Shown piece after piece: positions 41,548-49,491 of a DNA stretch of 64,000 nt (positions are counted from its first letter, which is position 1; the number at the start of each line of letters is the position of its first letter). The notes below the pieces were generated by a model. It was not told the DNA's origin, ran no database searches, and saw nothing but the letters and a program-made list of their open reading frames with translations. A program made the position numbers and the translations under genes. The DNA is from Asbonarchaeum sp964517675 (lineage in GTDB: Archaea; Nanohalarchaeota; Nanosalinia; Nanosalinales; Nanoanaerosalinaceae), in assembly GCA_964517675.1 (NCBI GenBank), contig CAZFEL010000001.1:124001-188000 (forward strand), read 5' to 3'.

Positions 41548-42306
41548 TTAACCTATGTGGGGAGAGAATGTCTGGTCTGTTAAGCGGGTGTAGGCCTCAT
41601 CCATCAGTGGCTCGAGGTTGATGACGTCTTTCTGGTTGTAGGTGACCAGGGTCTCGAGTGCGTCCTCGTCGCCGTGCTGGTACTGTTTCCAGAGGCGGAT
41701 GGCTTCCCTGCCGTCGATGTCATCGACCTCCTCGCGGCTGAGCCCGATCTCGTCTTCGATGGACTTGAGGCCGCCGGTGAGTCCGATCTTCTTGCAGGCG
41801 TACATGAGATCGATGTGTGGCATGTCGAAGCGGACGTCGAAGTGCTCTTTGATGAACGGGACGTCGAACCGCTTGCCGTTGAAGGTGACAAGCAGGCTGT
41901 GCTGGCTGAGTTCCTTTGCAAGTCGCTTTTCTGTGAGGTCATTTCCCCTGACGAGTGTTCGCGCCTCCTCGCCGGCGTAGATGCTGATGGTGGTGATCTT
42001 GTTGTGCTGCTGGTCGAGGCCGGTGGTCTCGATGTCGAGGTATGCGACATCGTCTTTGAACTCGCGGTAGATGCGCCACTGCTCTGACTGTGGGACTGCT
42101 TGGTCGAAGAAGGCGCTGTTGCTCTTTTCGAGGTTCTTCTCTGCTTTCTGCAGGAACCCGTCGTGTTGCTGTTTGCGCCTGTCGCTGACGCGGGGGATGC
42201 TGTCTGCTGACCGGTAGGCCTTCCAGTCGGTTATGCCGTTCTCCCAGAGGTTCTTCTCTGTCTGTTCGCCGATCCGGTCGAGCAGGAGGAAGCTGTTCGT
42301 GAGCAT
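41548..42306 (-). CDS. RNase H-like 3'-5' exonuclease (YprB/COG3359-type)
   Basis: 252 residues. The DEDD-family motifs are visible: Exo I DIETTG (about 91-96), Exo II FNGKRFDVPF (about 142-151) and Exo III YNQKDV (about 223-228, DEDDy form). The first 85 residues are helical. A metal-dependent single-strand exonuclease is expected. TTTAA on the minus strand about 26 bp before ATG 42306 supports the start. Physiological substrate unknown. Confidence 0.85.
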   Translation of the reverse strand: MLTNSFLLLDRIGEQTEKNLWENGITDWKAYRSADSIPRVSDRRKQQHDGFLQKAEKNLEKSNSAFFDQAVPQSEQWRIYREFKDDVAYLDIETTGLDQQHNKITTISIYAGEEARTLVRGNDLTEKRLAKELSQHSLLVTFNGKRFDVPFIKEHFDVRFDMPHIDLMYACKKIGLTGGLKSIEDEIGLSREEVDDIDGREAIRLWKQYQHGDEDALETLVTYNQKDVINLEPLMDEAYTRLTDQTFSPHIG

Positions 42307-42447
42307 CGGTACAGGGGTGGTCGCGGACGGTTAAATGTGTATGGATGGCGGGAAAGAAAGATGGCCGCGGACGCCTGATCGCTTTTCCTGCCCTGTATCG
42401 TTATGTGCGGCGTCCACGTCCTTGGTTGTCGTGTTGTGGATGGCCGA

Positions 42448-42475
42448 TGTGTCGATGACGCGATTTTTTATCGCA
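42448..42475 (-). terminator. Hairpin terminator at the end of the second histone gene
   Basis: The minus strand reads GATGCGAT, A-run, ATCGCGTC around the TAA stop at 42468-42470; an 8-bp stem with one G-U overlaps the last codons. Confidence 0.35.
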
Positions 42476-42677
42476 TCTCTCGACGTGCGGCCATGACGTC
42501 TTCTCGCTGAACGGTCTTCCGGCTTGCGTGCTGTGCGTAGTCGCGAGCCCGCTCTGCCATGTCGAGTGCTCGTTCTTCGACTTCGTCCCTGAGCGCCTCG
42601 ACGGCGTCGTCGGAGACTCTCTCGCTCCCAGCCTGCCGGAGAATCCGCTTCAGTGGTGCTAGCGGTAGTTCTGCCAT
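42468..42677 (-). CDS. Archaeal histone (second copy, canonical)
   Basis: 69 residues: ELPLAPLKRILRQAGSERVSDDAVEALRDEVEERALDMAERARDYAQHASRKTVQREDVMAARREM is a full single histone fold with loop Arg residues and the RKT DNA contact. It resembles HMf-type histones and is basic at DNA-contact sites, unlike the acidic copy at 37808. TTTATAAA at 42713-42720 plus AGAGGT before the ATG suggest a short leader with a Shine-Dalgarno. Confidence 0.93.
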   Translation of the reverse strand: MAELPLAPLKRILRQAGSERVSDDAVEALRDEVEERALDMAERARDYAQHASRKTVQREDVMAARREMR

Positions 42678-42744
42678 TGTACTTACCTCTGTGGGAGAAT
42701 GGTTGGGCCCGGTTTATAAAACTTTGCTGAATGCCTGTGCCGGC

Positions 42745-43281
42745 CTATTCGAGCCTGTCGAGCCGTGATTTCAGTCGCTTGATCTTCTCGCGGGTCTCTC
42801 GCTGGAATTCCTCGAAGGCTGTGTGTCCCACCTTGCCGTTGAGCTGTGCGTCCAGGCTGTCGACGGTCTCGGAGAGATCCCGGACGTCCTGGCGTATCGT
42901 CCCGTACGTGGACAGACGCTGTCTGATGAACGAGAGGGAGTTGGTGATGTCCTTGAGGAGGTCCTGTTCTTGCTCGAGTCTGGGCTGGTAGTCGTCCTCG
43001 ACCCGGGAGTCGAGATCCTTGAGCTGCTCTCGAACGGCACTGATCGAGCCCCTGAGCGAGCGCTCTGTGGTGTGGAGCTCGTCCTCGAGCTGATCGATGT
43101 CGTAGTCTTCGCTCTGGTCCAGTTCCTGGAGATGATCCTCGATCTGGCCGATCCGGGTGTTGAGCTTGTCGATGTTCTGCTGGAGGGCCTCGATACGGTT
43201 GTTGAGCTGGTTGATCTGTCGGCGCTGCTGGTCGGCTTTTTCGCTCTCGGTGTCGTCGGTCCCGCTGCCGAAAAGACCCAT
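42745..43281 (-). CDS. Coiled-coil protein, unknown function
   Basis: 178 residues from ATG 43281; an upstream in-frame ATG at 43320 lies beyond the TATA box. Almost the whole protein is a heptad coiled coil (RRQINQLNNRIEALQQNIDKLNTRIGQIEDHLQELD). A short MGLFGSG-type N-terminus precedes it. TTTTTATG near 43303-43311 gives a leaderless start. It resembles archaeal tail or segregation-type coiled coils, but I cannot assign a family. Confidence 0.75.
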   Translation of the reverse strand: MGLFGSGTDDTESEKADQQRRQINQLNNRIEALQQNIDKLNTRIGQIEDHLQELDQSEDYDIDQLEDELHTTERSLRGSISAVREQLKDLDSRVEDDYQPRLEQEQDLLKDITNSLSFIRQRLSTYGTIRQDVRDLSETVDSLDAQLNGKVGHTAFEEFQRETREKIKRLKSRLDRLE

Positions 43282-43317
43282 GGTATGGTGTATGGGTGGC
43301 GTGGCATAAAAACCTGC

Positions 43318-43335
43318 CACCGTGGTTCCACGGTG
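43318..43335. repeat. 18-bp palindrome between the divergent coiled-coil and pfkB-like genes
   Basis: CACCGTGG-TT-CCACGGTG, perfect with a 2-bp centre, lying between the minus-strand TATA and the plus-strand start region. A strong operator candidate. Confidence 0.6.
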
Positions 43336-43434
43336 ATCTGTTCGTGCTCTGTGCTTATAGGGGTCTGTGGTGTTGGGACAACACTAATCCGGTTTATCCG
43401 TATCCCGGCCGAATACCGGTGTGCAGGTGATCGA

Positions 43435-44421
43435 ATGCCTGGAGAAGGCCTTGGAGGCCGCATGGATGCGGATGACTGGGATGATCGATACGGAAACGAT
43501 GACGGACGGGATGTCCTCGCGATGGGGGAGTTCATCATCGATCATGTCGTCCCGATCGATGCCGATACCTATGAGGAGGCCGGCTGGGACGATGAGGGCT
43601 GGTTCCCGGAGGAAGGGGCGAGCCTGGAGGTCGATGATGTCCCCGAGGAGGTCAAAGAGTACGCGGATGAGGTCCTTCCCGGTGGCCGGTCCCCGAACCA
43701 GGCTGTAGCGGCGGCGAAGGCCGGTGCGGATGCGCTGTTCGCCGGCAAGGTCGGTGAGGATACCTATGCCCTCGATGCTCTTGAAGATGAGGTCGAGACC
43801 GCGATCGAGCGTGACCAGGACCGGACGACGGGGAAGTGTTACATCTTCCTCGAGGAGTCAGGGGACAACCGGATCTCGTGTGTGAAAGACGGCGATGGGC
43901 TCCTGGATGCGGAGTACGTGGAGGACTTCGAGGACGAGATCATGGAGGCGGAGTACCTCCTTGCATCCGGGGGGATGCCCCGCGAGCCGCTCGAGCGGGT
44001 CCTTGAGATGCTCGAGGGCCGCGATGACGGGCCGGACGTGATCCTCGATCCTGCCCCTGTCGACGGCGTCGAGGGGCTCCTCGGGTACGAATCGATCGAT
44101 GCGGTAACACCGAACGAGACGGAGTATGCCGTCCTCGAGGACGAGCTCGAGGACGCGGACTACGATGTGATCAAGACGACGGCGGAGGGGGCATACTGCA
44201 ACGGCGAGCTCGTCGCCGAATCGCCTGACGTCGATGTGGAGGACACGACAGGTGCCGGGGACACGTTCAACGGCTACCTCGCCGCCGGGCTCTCGGACGG
44301 CATGGAGAGGGAGGATGCGATGGAGTACGCTGTCACCGCGGCCTCCCTGTCGGTGACCCGTCCGGGTGCGATGCCCTCGATCCCCGATGACGATGAGGTC
44401 GAGGGGTTCCTCGAGGCCTGA
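43435..44421 (+). CDS. PfkB/ribokinase-family sugar kinase
   Basis: 328 residues from ATG 43435 (in-frame ATG 43462 is possible; earlier frames run through the promoter region). The second half has GGRSPNQAVAAAKAGADALF (PfkB signature 1 region) and DTTGAGDTFNGYLAAGL (about 275-291), the anion hole and catalytic Asp of signature 2. The N-terminal about 55 residues are acidic and not part of the usual fold. Substrate could be ribose, fructose, adenosine or 2-keto-3-deoxy-sugar. Not linked to a pathway here. Confidence 0.85.
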   Translation: MPGEGLGGRMDADDWDDRYGNDDGRDVLAMGEFIIDHVVPIDADTYEEAGWDDEGWFPEEGASLEVDDVPEEVKEYADEVLPGGRSPNQAVAAAKAGADALFAGKVGEDTYALDALEDEVETAIERDQDRTTGKCYIFLEESGDNRISCVKDGDGLLDAEYVEDFEDEIMEAEYLLASGGMPREPLERVLEMLEGRDDGPDVILDPAPVDGVEGLLGYESIDAVTPNETEYAVLEDELEDADYDVIKTTAEGAYCNGELVAESPDVDVEDTTGAGDTFNGYLAAGLSDGMEREDAMEYAVTAASLSVTRPGAMPSIPDDDEVEGFLEA

Positions 44422-44492
44422 GAGGGCCTCGGTGTCGTTGTTTTTCTCCCGGCGGGTAAAGGCATAAAGTCCTGCCTGCCCAAGCCGGACCC

Positions 44493-46943
44493 ATGGATGT
44501 CCAGGGCCACCTGATGGATGTCGATTATGTGATCGAGGACGACAGCCCGGTGCTCCGGCTGACCCTCCAGACCGATGATGGGCCTGTGCTGGGACTGTAC
44601 CGGGACTTCGAGCCGTACCTCTACGTCGTGCCTGAGGACGGCGAGTTCGGGGCGATGCGGGACCGCCTGGAGGAGCTGTCCGTCCAGGACGACGATGAGA
44701 CGGTCGAGGTCACGCGGGTCGAGGAGAAAGAGCTCTTGGACGGGACCGAAAAGCGAGAGGTCCTACAGGCCTTCGTCCGGATACCGCCCCACGTCCCGAA
44801 GGTGAAAGACGAGGTGAAGGACTGGAGCGAGCTCGACCACCTGCGGGAGTTCGATATCCCGTTCTACAAGCGGTTCCTGATCAACAAGGGCCTGCGCCCG
44901 CCGTCGCTTGTCGATGTGGTCGGCGAGGAGGCAGACGATGACCGCGGGTTCGACGGGAAGGTCCTCGAGGCGGAGTCCGTGGAGCAGCTGGATGAGCACG
45001 ATACACTGGATGAGGATATCCTGTCCTTCGACCTGGAGGTCCTGGATGACCGGATCATCATGTGCAGCTTCTATGCTGATGGGTTCGAGAAGGTCCTGGT
45101 GCTGGATGAGGACGGGTTCTCCAGGGACTACGTGGAGGTCGTGGGTGATGAGGAAGCGATGCTCCGCCGGATCATGGAGGTCGTCGAGGACCAGGACCCG
45201 GATATCATAACGGGATACAACACGGACGAGTTCGATTTCGATGTCTTGCGCGATCGTTGTGAGGAACATGGCCTAGAGCTGCATCTCGGCCGCCTGGACG
45301 AGCGGATGACGTTCCGCCGCCGCGGCAGGTTCTCTGGGGCGAAGTTGAAGGGCAGGGCCCATCTGGACCTGTACGCGTACGTGGAGACGGTGGTTTCGAT
45401 GACGATGCAGTCCGAGACCCTGACCCTGGACAGCGTGGCGGAAGAGCTCCTTGGCATGAACAAGGAGGACATGGCCTGGGAGGATATCAAGCGGGCCTGG
45501 ACGGAGGGGGAGGACCTGGACCGTCTCGCTCACTATGCCCTCAAGGACTCGGAGCTGGCCTACAAGCTGTCCGAGTCCCTCGTCCCCCAGATCATCTCGC
45601 TGTCGGTGCTGACAGGATTGGTGCCCTTTGATACGTGTCGGACGTCGTACGGTCAACTGGTGGAGAACTACATGATACGGCAGGCATACGAGCAGGACCG
45701 GCTGGTCCCGAACCGGCCGACGAACTCCCAGATCGGGCAGCGACGCAGCGAGGGCGGCTACGCGGGCGGGTTCGTCTACGAGCCCGAGAAGGGCCTCCAC
45801 GAGGATATCGCCCTGTTCGATTTCCGGTCGCTGTACCCGACGATCATCGTCTCGCACAACATCTCCCCGGACGTGCTGGACGCGGAGGACTGTGCGGACG
45901 AGCAGGAGGTGACGGTGGAGACGGACGATCCTGATGCGGGGAACCCGACATACAGGTTCTGCCAGGACGAGGAGGGGTTCATCCCTGGCATGCTGCGTGA
46001 CCTGATCGAGGAGCGGTACGATATCAAGGCGACGCTCCCGGAGCTGGATGAGGACTCACAGGCCTACCGGGACCGGTACAACAGGCAGTACGCCTTGAAG
46101 ACGCTCTCGAACGCTTTCTACGGCTACTTGGGCTATTCATCTGCCAGATGGTACTCGCGGCCGTGTGCGGAGGCGACGACGTATCTCGGGCGGACGTATA
46201 TCCATGAGACGATCGATATCGCTGAGGAGATGGGCTTCGAGATGGTCTACGGGGACACGGATTCGGTCTTCATCAAGGGTGAGGACGTGGCCGAGCGCAG
46301 CGATGCGTTCCAGGAGCGAGTGAACGATACCCTGCCGGAGTTCATGGAGCTTGAGCTGGAGGGGCTGTTCGAGCGTGGACTGTTCACATACACCGAGTCG
46401 GGCAAGGGGGCGAAAAAGAAATACGCCCTGATCGATGCGGAGGGCAACGTCAAGATCACAGGGTTCGAGCAGGTACGGCGGGACTGGTCGAAGCTGGCGA
46501 AGGATACCCAGGAGACGGTGATCCGGCAGGTCCTGGAGAACGACGTGGACAGGGCCGTCGAGACGGTCAAGGACACGATCGAGCGGCTGAAAAGCGGTGA
46601 TGTCCCGGTCGAGGAGCTGAAGATCTACACGACGCTGACGAAAAAACCTGAGAGCTATGATTCGAAGGCTCCCCACGTCGAGGCGGCCAAGCGGGCGATC
46701 AAGAAGGGCGACCCGATCGGTCCGGGTGATACGATTGATTACGTGGTGACATCGGGCGGTGGCTCGATCTCGGACCGCGCCCGGGTGACGAAGTACGCGG
46801 ACGATTATGATGCCCAGTACTACATCGACAACCAGATCCTCCCGGTGTCTCTGCGGGTGCTGAAGGTCTTTGGCTACACGGAGGGCCAGCTGAAGGGCAA
46901 GGGCAAACAGTCCGGGCTGGACCGGTTCGCAGGTGGTGGCTGA
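44493..46943 (+). CDS. polB: Family B DNA polymerase
   Basis: 816 residues. Exonuclease motifs DLEVLD (DxE), YNTDEFDFDVL and DSELAYK-type acid; polymerase motifs DFRSLYPTII (A), KTLSNAFYGYLG (B) and YGDTDSVF (C) are intact, so both activities are expected. There is no intein. C-terminal KQSGLDRF is a PIP box for PCNA. GGCATAAAG at about 44461-44469 is its TATA box. The stop overlaps the next start as TGATG. Repair or lagging-strand polymerase beside PolD. Confidence 0.95.
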   Translation: MDVQGHLMDVDYVIEDDSPVLRLTLQTDDGPVLGLYRDFEPYLYVVPEDGEFGAMRDRLEELSVQDDDETVEVTRVEEKELLDGTEKREVLQAFVRIPPHVPKVKDEVKDWSELDHLREFDIPFYKRFLINKGLRPPSLVDVVGEEADDDRGFDGKVLEAESVEQLDEHDTLDEDILSFDLEVLDDRIIMCSFYADGFEKVLVLDEDGFSRDYVEVVGDEEAMLRRIMEVVEDQDPDIITGYNTDEFDFDVLRDRCEEHGLELHLGRLDERMTFRRRGRFSGAKLKGRAHLDLYAYVETVVSMTMQSETLTLDSVAEELLGMNKEDMAWEDIKRAWTEGEDLDRLAHYALKDSELAYKLSESLVPQIISLSVLTGLVPFDTCRTSYGQLVENYMIRQAYEQDRLVPNRPTNSQIGQRRSEGGYAGGFVYEPEKGLHEDIALFDFRSLYPTIIVSHNISPDVLDAEDCADEQEVTVETDDPDAGNPTYRFCQDEEGFIPGMLRDLIEERYDIKATLPELDEDSQAYRDRYNRQYALKTLSNAFYGYLGYSSARWYSRPCAEATTYLGRTYIHETIDIAEEMGFEMVYGDTDSVFIKGEDVAERSDAFQERVNDTLPEFMELELEGLFERGLFTYTESGKGAKKKYALIDAEGNVKITGFEQVRRDWSKLAKDTQETVIRQVLENDVDRAVETVKDTIERLKSGDVPVEELKIYTTLTKKPESYDSKAPHVEAAKRAIKKGDPIGPGDTIDYVVTSGGGSISDRARVTKYADDYDAQYYIDNQILPVSLRVLKVFGYTEGQLKGKGKQSGLDRFAGGG

Positions 46944-47587
46944 TGCATGTCGTCGTGCTCGGGGACAGCGTCGGGACTGGCTGCTGGGACCGGAAGGGCG
47001 GCTGGGTCGACCGCCTCAGGTCGGAGCTGTACGGCCGCGTGGTGGACGATGATGCGCCGTCCTATGAGACCGATGCGTACGCGGAGGTCTACAACCTGAG
47101 CATCTCGGGCGAGACTGCAGTCGGGACCGTGGACCGGTTCGATGACGAGGTCGGGCCACGCCTCTCTGACTGGGGTGAGAACGTCATTGTGCTGGCGGTG
47201 GGTGCCAACGATGCCTACAGGGTCGATGGCGAGCTCAACACCGCACCGGAACGGTTCCGGGAGGTCTACGGTGAGCTGGTTGAACTGGCCGCTGAGAACG
47301 CTGATCGTGTTATCTGTGTCGGCCTGCCGCCGGTCGATGAGGAACGGGTCGACCCGGTGCCATGGCGGGAGGAGATCAGCTACCTTGAGGAGGACCGTGA
47401 CAGGTATGCGTCGATCCTGCATGAGGTGGCGGGGGACCACGATGTCCCGCTCGTCGCTCCGTTCGATGACGTGGACGATGCCGGGAAGGAGGAGCTGCTC
47501 GATGATGGCGTCCACCTCACGACGGTGGGCCACCGCGAACTGGCCGGGGCCGTCCTCGATGTGCTCCTCGATTTCCGTGAGGACTGA
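46943..47587 (+). CDS. SGNH/GDSL hydrolase
   Basis: 214 residues. Block I VVVLGDSVGTG (catalytic Ser8), block III LAVGANDAYR (oxyanion Asn) and block V DGVHLTTVGH (catalytic Asp/His). No signal peptide, so cytosolic. Coupled to polB by a one-base TGATG overlap, an unusual partner; the functional link is unknown. Esterase or thioesterase activity likely. Confidence 0.85.
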   Translation: MHVVVLGDSVGTGCWDRKGGWVDRLRSELYGRVVDDDAPSYETDAYAEVYNLSISGETAVGTVDRFDDEVGPRLSDWGENVIVLAVGANDAYRVDGELNTAPERFREVYGELVELAAENADRVICVGLPPVDEERVDPVPWREEISYLEEDRDRYASILHEVAGDHDVPLVAPFDDVDDAGKEELLDDGVHLTTVGHRELAGAVLDVLLDFRED

Positions 47588-47596
47588 TCAGGACCC

Positions 47597-47962
47597 TCAC
47601 TCGCTGAGGTCGTCCTGTATCTCGCTGACCGCTGTCGCGAGGTCCTCTTCGATCATCGTGCTGTCGCCCATCGTGACCATGTAGGTGAGCTCGTCCGTCG
47701 AGCCGCCGGGGACGTCGACGTGGACCCACAGGCCGTCTTCCTCGAGTTCTGCGAACTGTGCGTGGTAGCGGTCGACGGCATCGGTCTCTCCCTCCAGTGT
47801 GACGCCGTTGACTTCCCGGGTACCTTCCTCGTAGTCGACCCTGCAGTTGTGGGTCTCGTATCCGCGTTCCTCGAGGTGGTCGGAGTCGAGGAGTGATTCA
47901 TACAGTTGTTCGCTGTCGAACTCGTCGTCGAGGTAGATGGATTGGTCGTCCACGGGTATCAT
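47597..47962 (-). CDS. Acidic conserved-looking protein, function unknown
   Basis: 121 residues, strongly acidic, alpha/beta (LEERGYETHNCRVDYEEG, GLWVHVDVPGGSTDELTYMVTMGD). No domain recognised and no signal peptide. Its ATG is 26.5 bp from the centre of the palindromic TATA box at 47981-47994, which it shares with the plus-strand uORF. Convergent with the SGNH gene. Confidence 0.65.
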   Translation of the reverse strand: MIPVDDQSIYLDDEFDSEQLYESLLDSDHLEERGYETHNCRVDYEEGTREVNGVTLEGETDAVDRYHAQFAELEEDGLWVHVDVPGGSTDELTYMVTMGDSTMIEEDLATAVSEIQDDLSE

Positions 47963-47980
47963 CGGCTGTGTTGGTGCGGG

Positions 47981-47994
47981 AGGTTTTTAAACCT
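47981..47994. promoter_or_regulatory. Palindromic TATA box exactly midway between divergent leaderless starts
   Basis: AGGTTTTTAAACCT; the TTTAAA centre at 47988.5 is 26.5 bp from the minus-strand ATG 47962 and 26.5 bp from the plus-strand ATG 48015. Confidence 0.7.
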
Positions 47995-48014
47995 GCTGGG
48001 GCTTAACGCCCGTT

Positions 48015-48077
48015 ATGGTTGGGCCTGTGACTGGGCTCATTCTTTTTTGTGCCAGCGGCACCCATCTGTGGCCATGA
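48015..48077 (+). CDS. 20-codon upstream ORF coupled to prpD
   Basis: ATG 48015 sits at leaderless spacing after the TATA box. The frame encodes 20 residues (MVGPVTGLILFCASG then THLWP) and its TGA overlaps the prpD ATG as ATGA (48074-48077). Coupled translation of a leader peptide and PrpD is suggested. No regulatory residues such as repeated Trp or His are evident. Confidence 0.45.
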   Translation: MVGPVTGLILFCASGTHLWP

Positions 48078-49417
48078 CCGACACAGCCGAGCTCGTTGAT
48101 TTCATGGAGGAGGTCTCGTATGAAACGATGTCCGATCACGTCCGCGAGGAGCTGAAAAAACGGATACTGGACGCGATCGGGATCGCGATCGGTGCGATGG
48201 GCGAGGAATCGGTCGAGAAGCTCCGGGCGACCGTCGAATCATCGTCCGATGGTGCGTGCTCGCTGTGGGGACTCGATGGCTCGGTGTCCCCATCCCAGGC
48301 TGCGATGTACAACACCGGTCTTGTCCGGTACCTGGATTTTATGGATTCGTTCCTGGCCCCGGGCGAGACGCCACATCCAAGCGATAACATCGCTAGTGCG
48401 ATCGTCTGTGCCGAGCACGCTGACAGGACCGGGGAGGACCTGATCGAGGCGGTCGGGATCGCCTACGAGATCCAGGCGGCGTTGGCGTGGAATGCCCCTG
48501 TCCGGGACCGCGGCTGGGATCATGTGACCCACACGATCTTCTCGGCGACGGCTGCGTCCTGTCACATGCTCGATCTTGATCGTGAAGAGATCCGGAACGC
48601 CCTGGGTATCGCTGGGACGGCCCATAATGCGCTCCGCGTGACCAGGACGGGGACGATCTCGGAGTGGAAGGGCTTCGCCTCCGCGAACACGGCCCGGAAC
48701 GCTGTCTACTCAAGTATGCTGGCGAGCAACGGGATGGAGGGCCCGACCGATGTCTTCGAGGGGGAGAAAGGCTGGGAGCACATCGTCGCGGGCGAGTTCG
48801 AGGTCGATCTCGATCCCGGCTGTGAGGCCGTCACCAGGACGATGACGAAGAAATACGTCGCAGAGACCTACGCACAGTCAGCGGTTGATGCCCTGCTGGG
48901 ACTGGTCCGGGAGAAAGACATTGACCCGGACGAGATCACCTCGATCGACCTGGCAACGTTTCACGGTGCCTACCAGATCATCGGCGGCGGCGCTGGAGGT
49001 GACCGGTACGAGGTCGAGGACAAGGAGCAGGCCGACCACTCGCTGCCGTACATGCTGGCGGTAGCGGTCCTGGACGATCGGCTGATGAACGAGCAGTACG
49101 ACCGCGACCGTATCCGCAACGACGACGTGCAGGAGCTGCTGCGGAAGGTCTCGGTCGAGGAGAGCGATGAGCTGACAGAACGGTTCGAAAAGGGTCATAT
49201 GCCGGCGGTCATCGATGTCGAGACCGCGGATGGATCGTACCACGTGGAACAGGACGAGTTCGAGGGCCATCCGAAGGACCCGATCTCCTGGGAGGCCCTG
49301 GAGCGGAAGTTCCACCGGATCGCCTCTGACTGGCCCGAGGACCGCCGCGAGGCGATCGTCGCGACGGTGAGGGAGCTGGAAGACCACGACGTGGTGGACC
49401 TAGTCGGCCTGCTGTGA
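48074..49417 (+). CDS. prpD: MmgE/PrpD family protein (2-methylcitrate dehydratase-like)
   Basis: 447 residues from ATG 48074. Typical MmgE/PrpD features are DAIGIAIGAMG (about 36-46), GLVRYLDFMDSF with APGETPHPSDN (about 83-105) and NAPVRDRGWDHVTH with its conserved Asp/His. The family contains 2-methylcitrate dehydratases, cis-aconitate decarboxylases and other dehydratases. No prpB or prpC lies here, though citrate synthase is close by. Assignment to methylcitrate is by family only. ComA-like protein follows after 75 nt with its own promoter. Confidence 0.88.
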   Translation: MTDTAELVDFMEEVSYETMSDHVREELKKRILDAIGIAIGAMGEESVEKLRATVESSSDGACSLWGLDGSVSPSQAAMYNTGLVRYLDFMDSFLAPGETPHPSDNIASAIVCAEHADRTGEDLIEAVGIAYEIQAALAWNAPVRDRGWDHVTHTIFSATAASCHMLDLDREEIRNALGIAGTAHNALRVTRTGTISEWKGFASANTARNAVYSSMLASNGMEGPTDVFEGEKGWEHIVAGEFEVDLDPGCEAVTRTMTKKYVAETYAQSAVDALLGLVREKDIDPDEITSIDLATFHGAYQIIGGGAGGDRYEVEDKEQADHSLPYMLAVAVLDDRLMNEQYDRDRIRNDDVQELLRKVSVEESDELTERFEKGHMPAVIDVETADGSYHVEQDEFEGHPKDPISWEALERKFHRIASDWPEDRREAIVATVRELEDHDVVDLVGLL

Positions 49418-49450
49418 CCGGCCGAACCTGTCGCTGCTGGCCCGGTCCTG

Positions 49451-49459
49451 TTCTTTAAG
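49451..49459 (+). promoter_or_regulatory. TATA box of the ComA-like gene
   Basis: TTCTTTAAG about 36 bp upstream of ATG 49492, which predicts a leader of about 10 nt. Confidence 0.5.
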
Positions 49460-49491
49460 TACTGTTGTGTCCCAGTCGGATGTGTGGTACC

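Noticed and set aside
42823..43434. N-terminal extension of the PfkB-like protein
   Set aside because: The frame stays open upstream to 42823, but that part is antisense to the coiled-coil gene and precedes the promoter region.
18339..46943. Inteins in polD2 or polB
   Set aside because: NCDGDEDS in DP2 and the DFRSLYPTII and YGDTDSVF motifs in PolB are uninterrupted, and both proteins have normal length.
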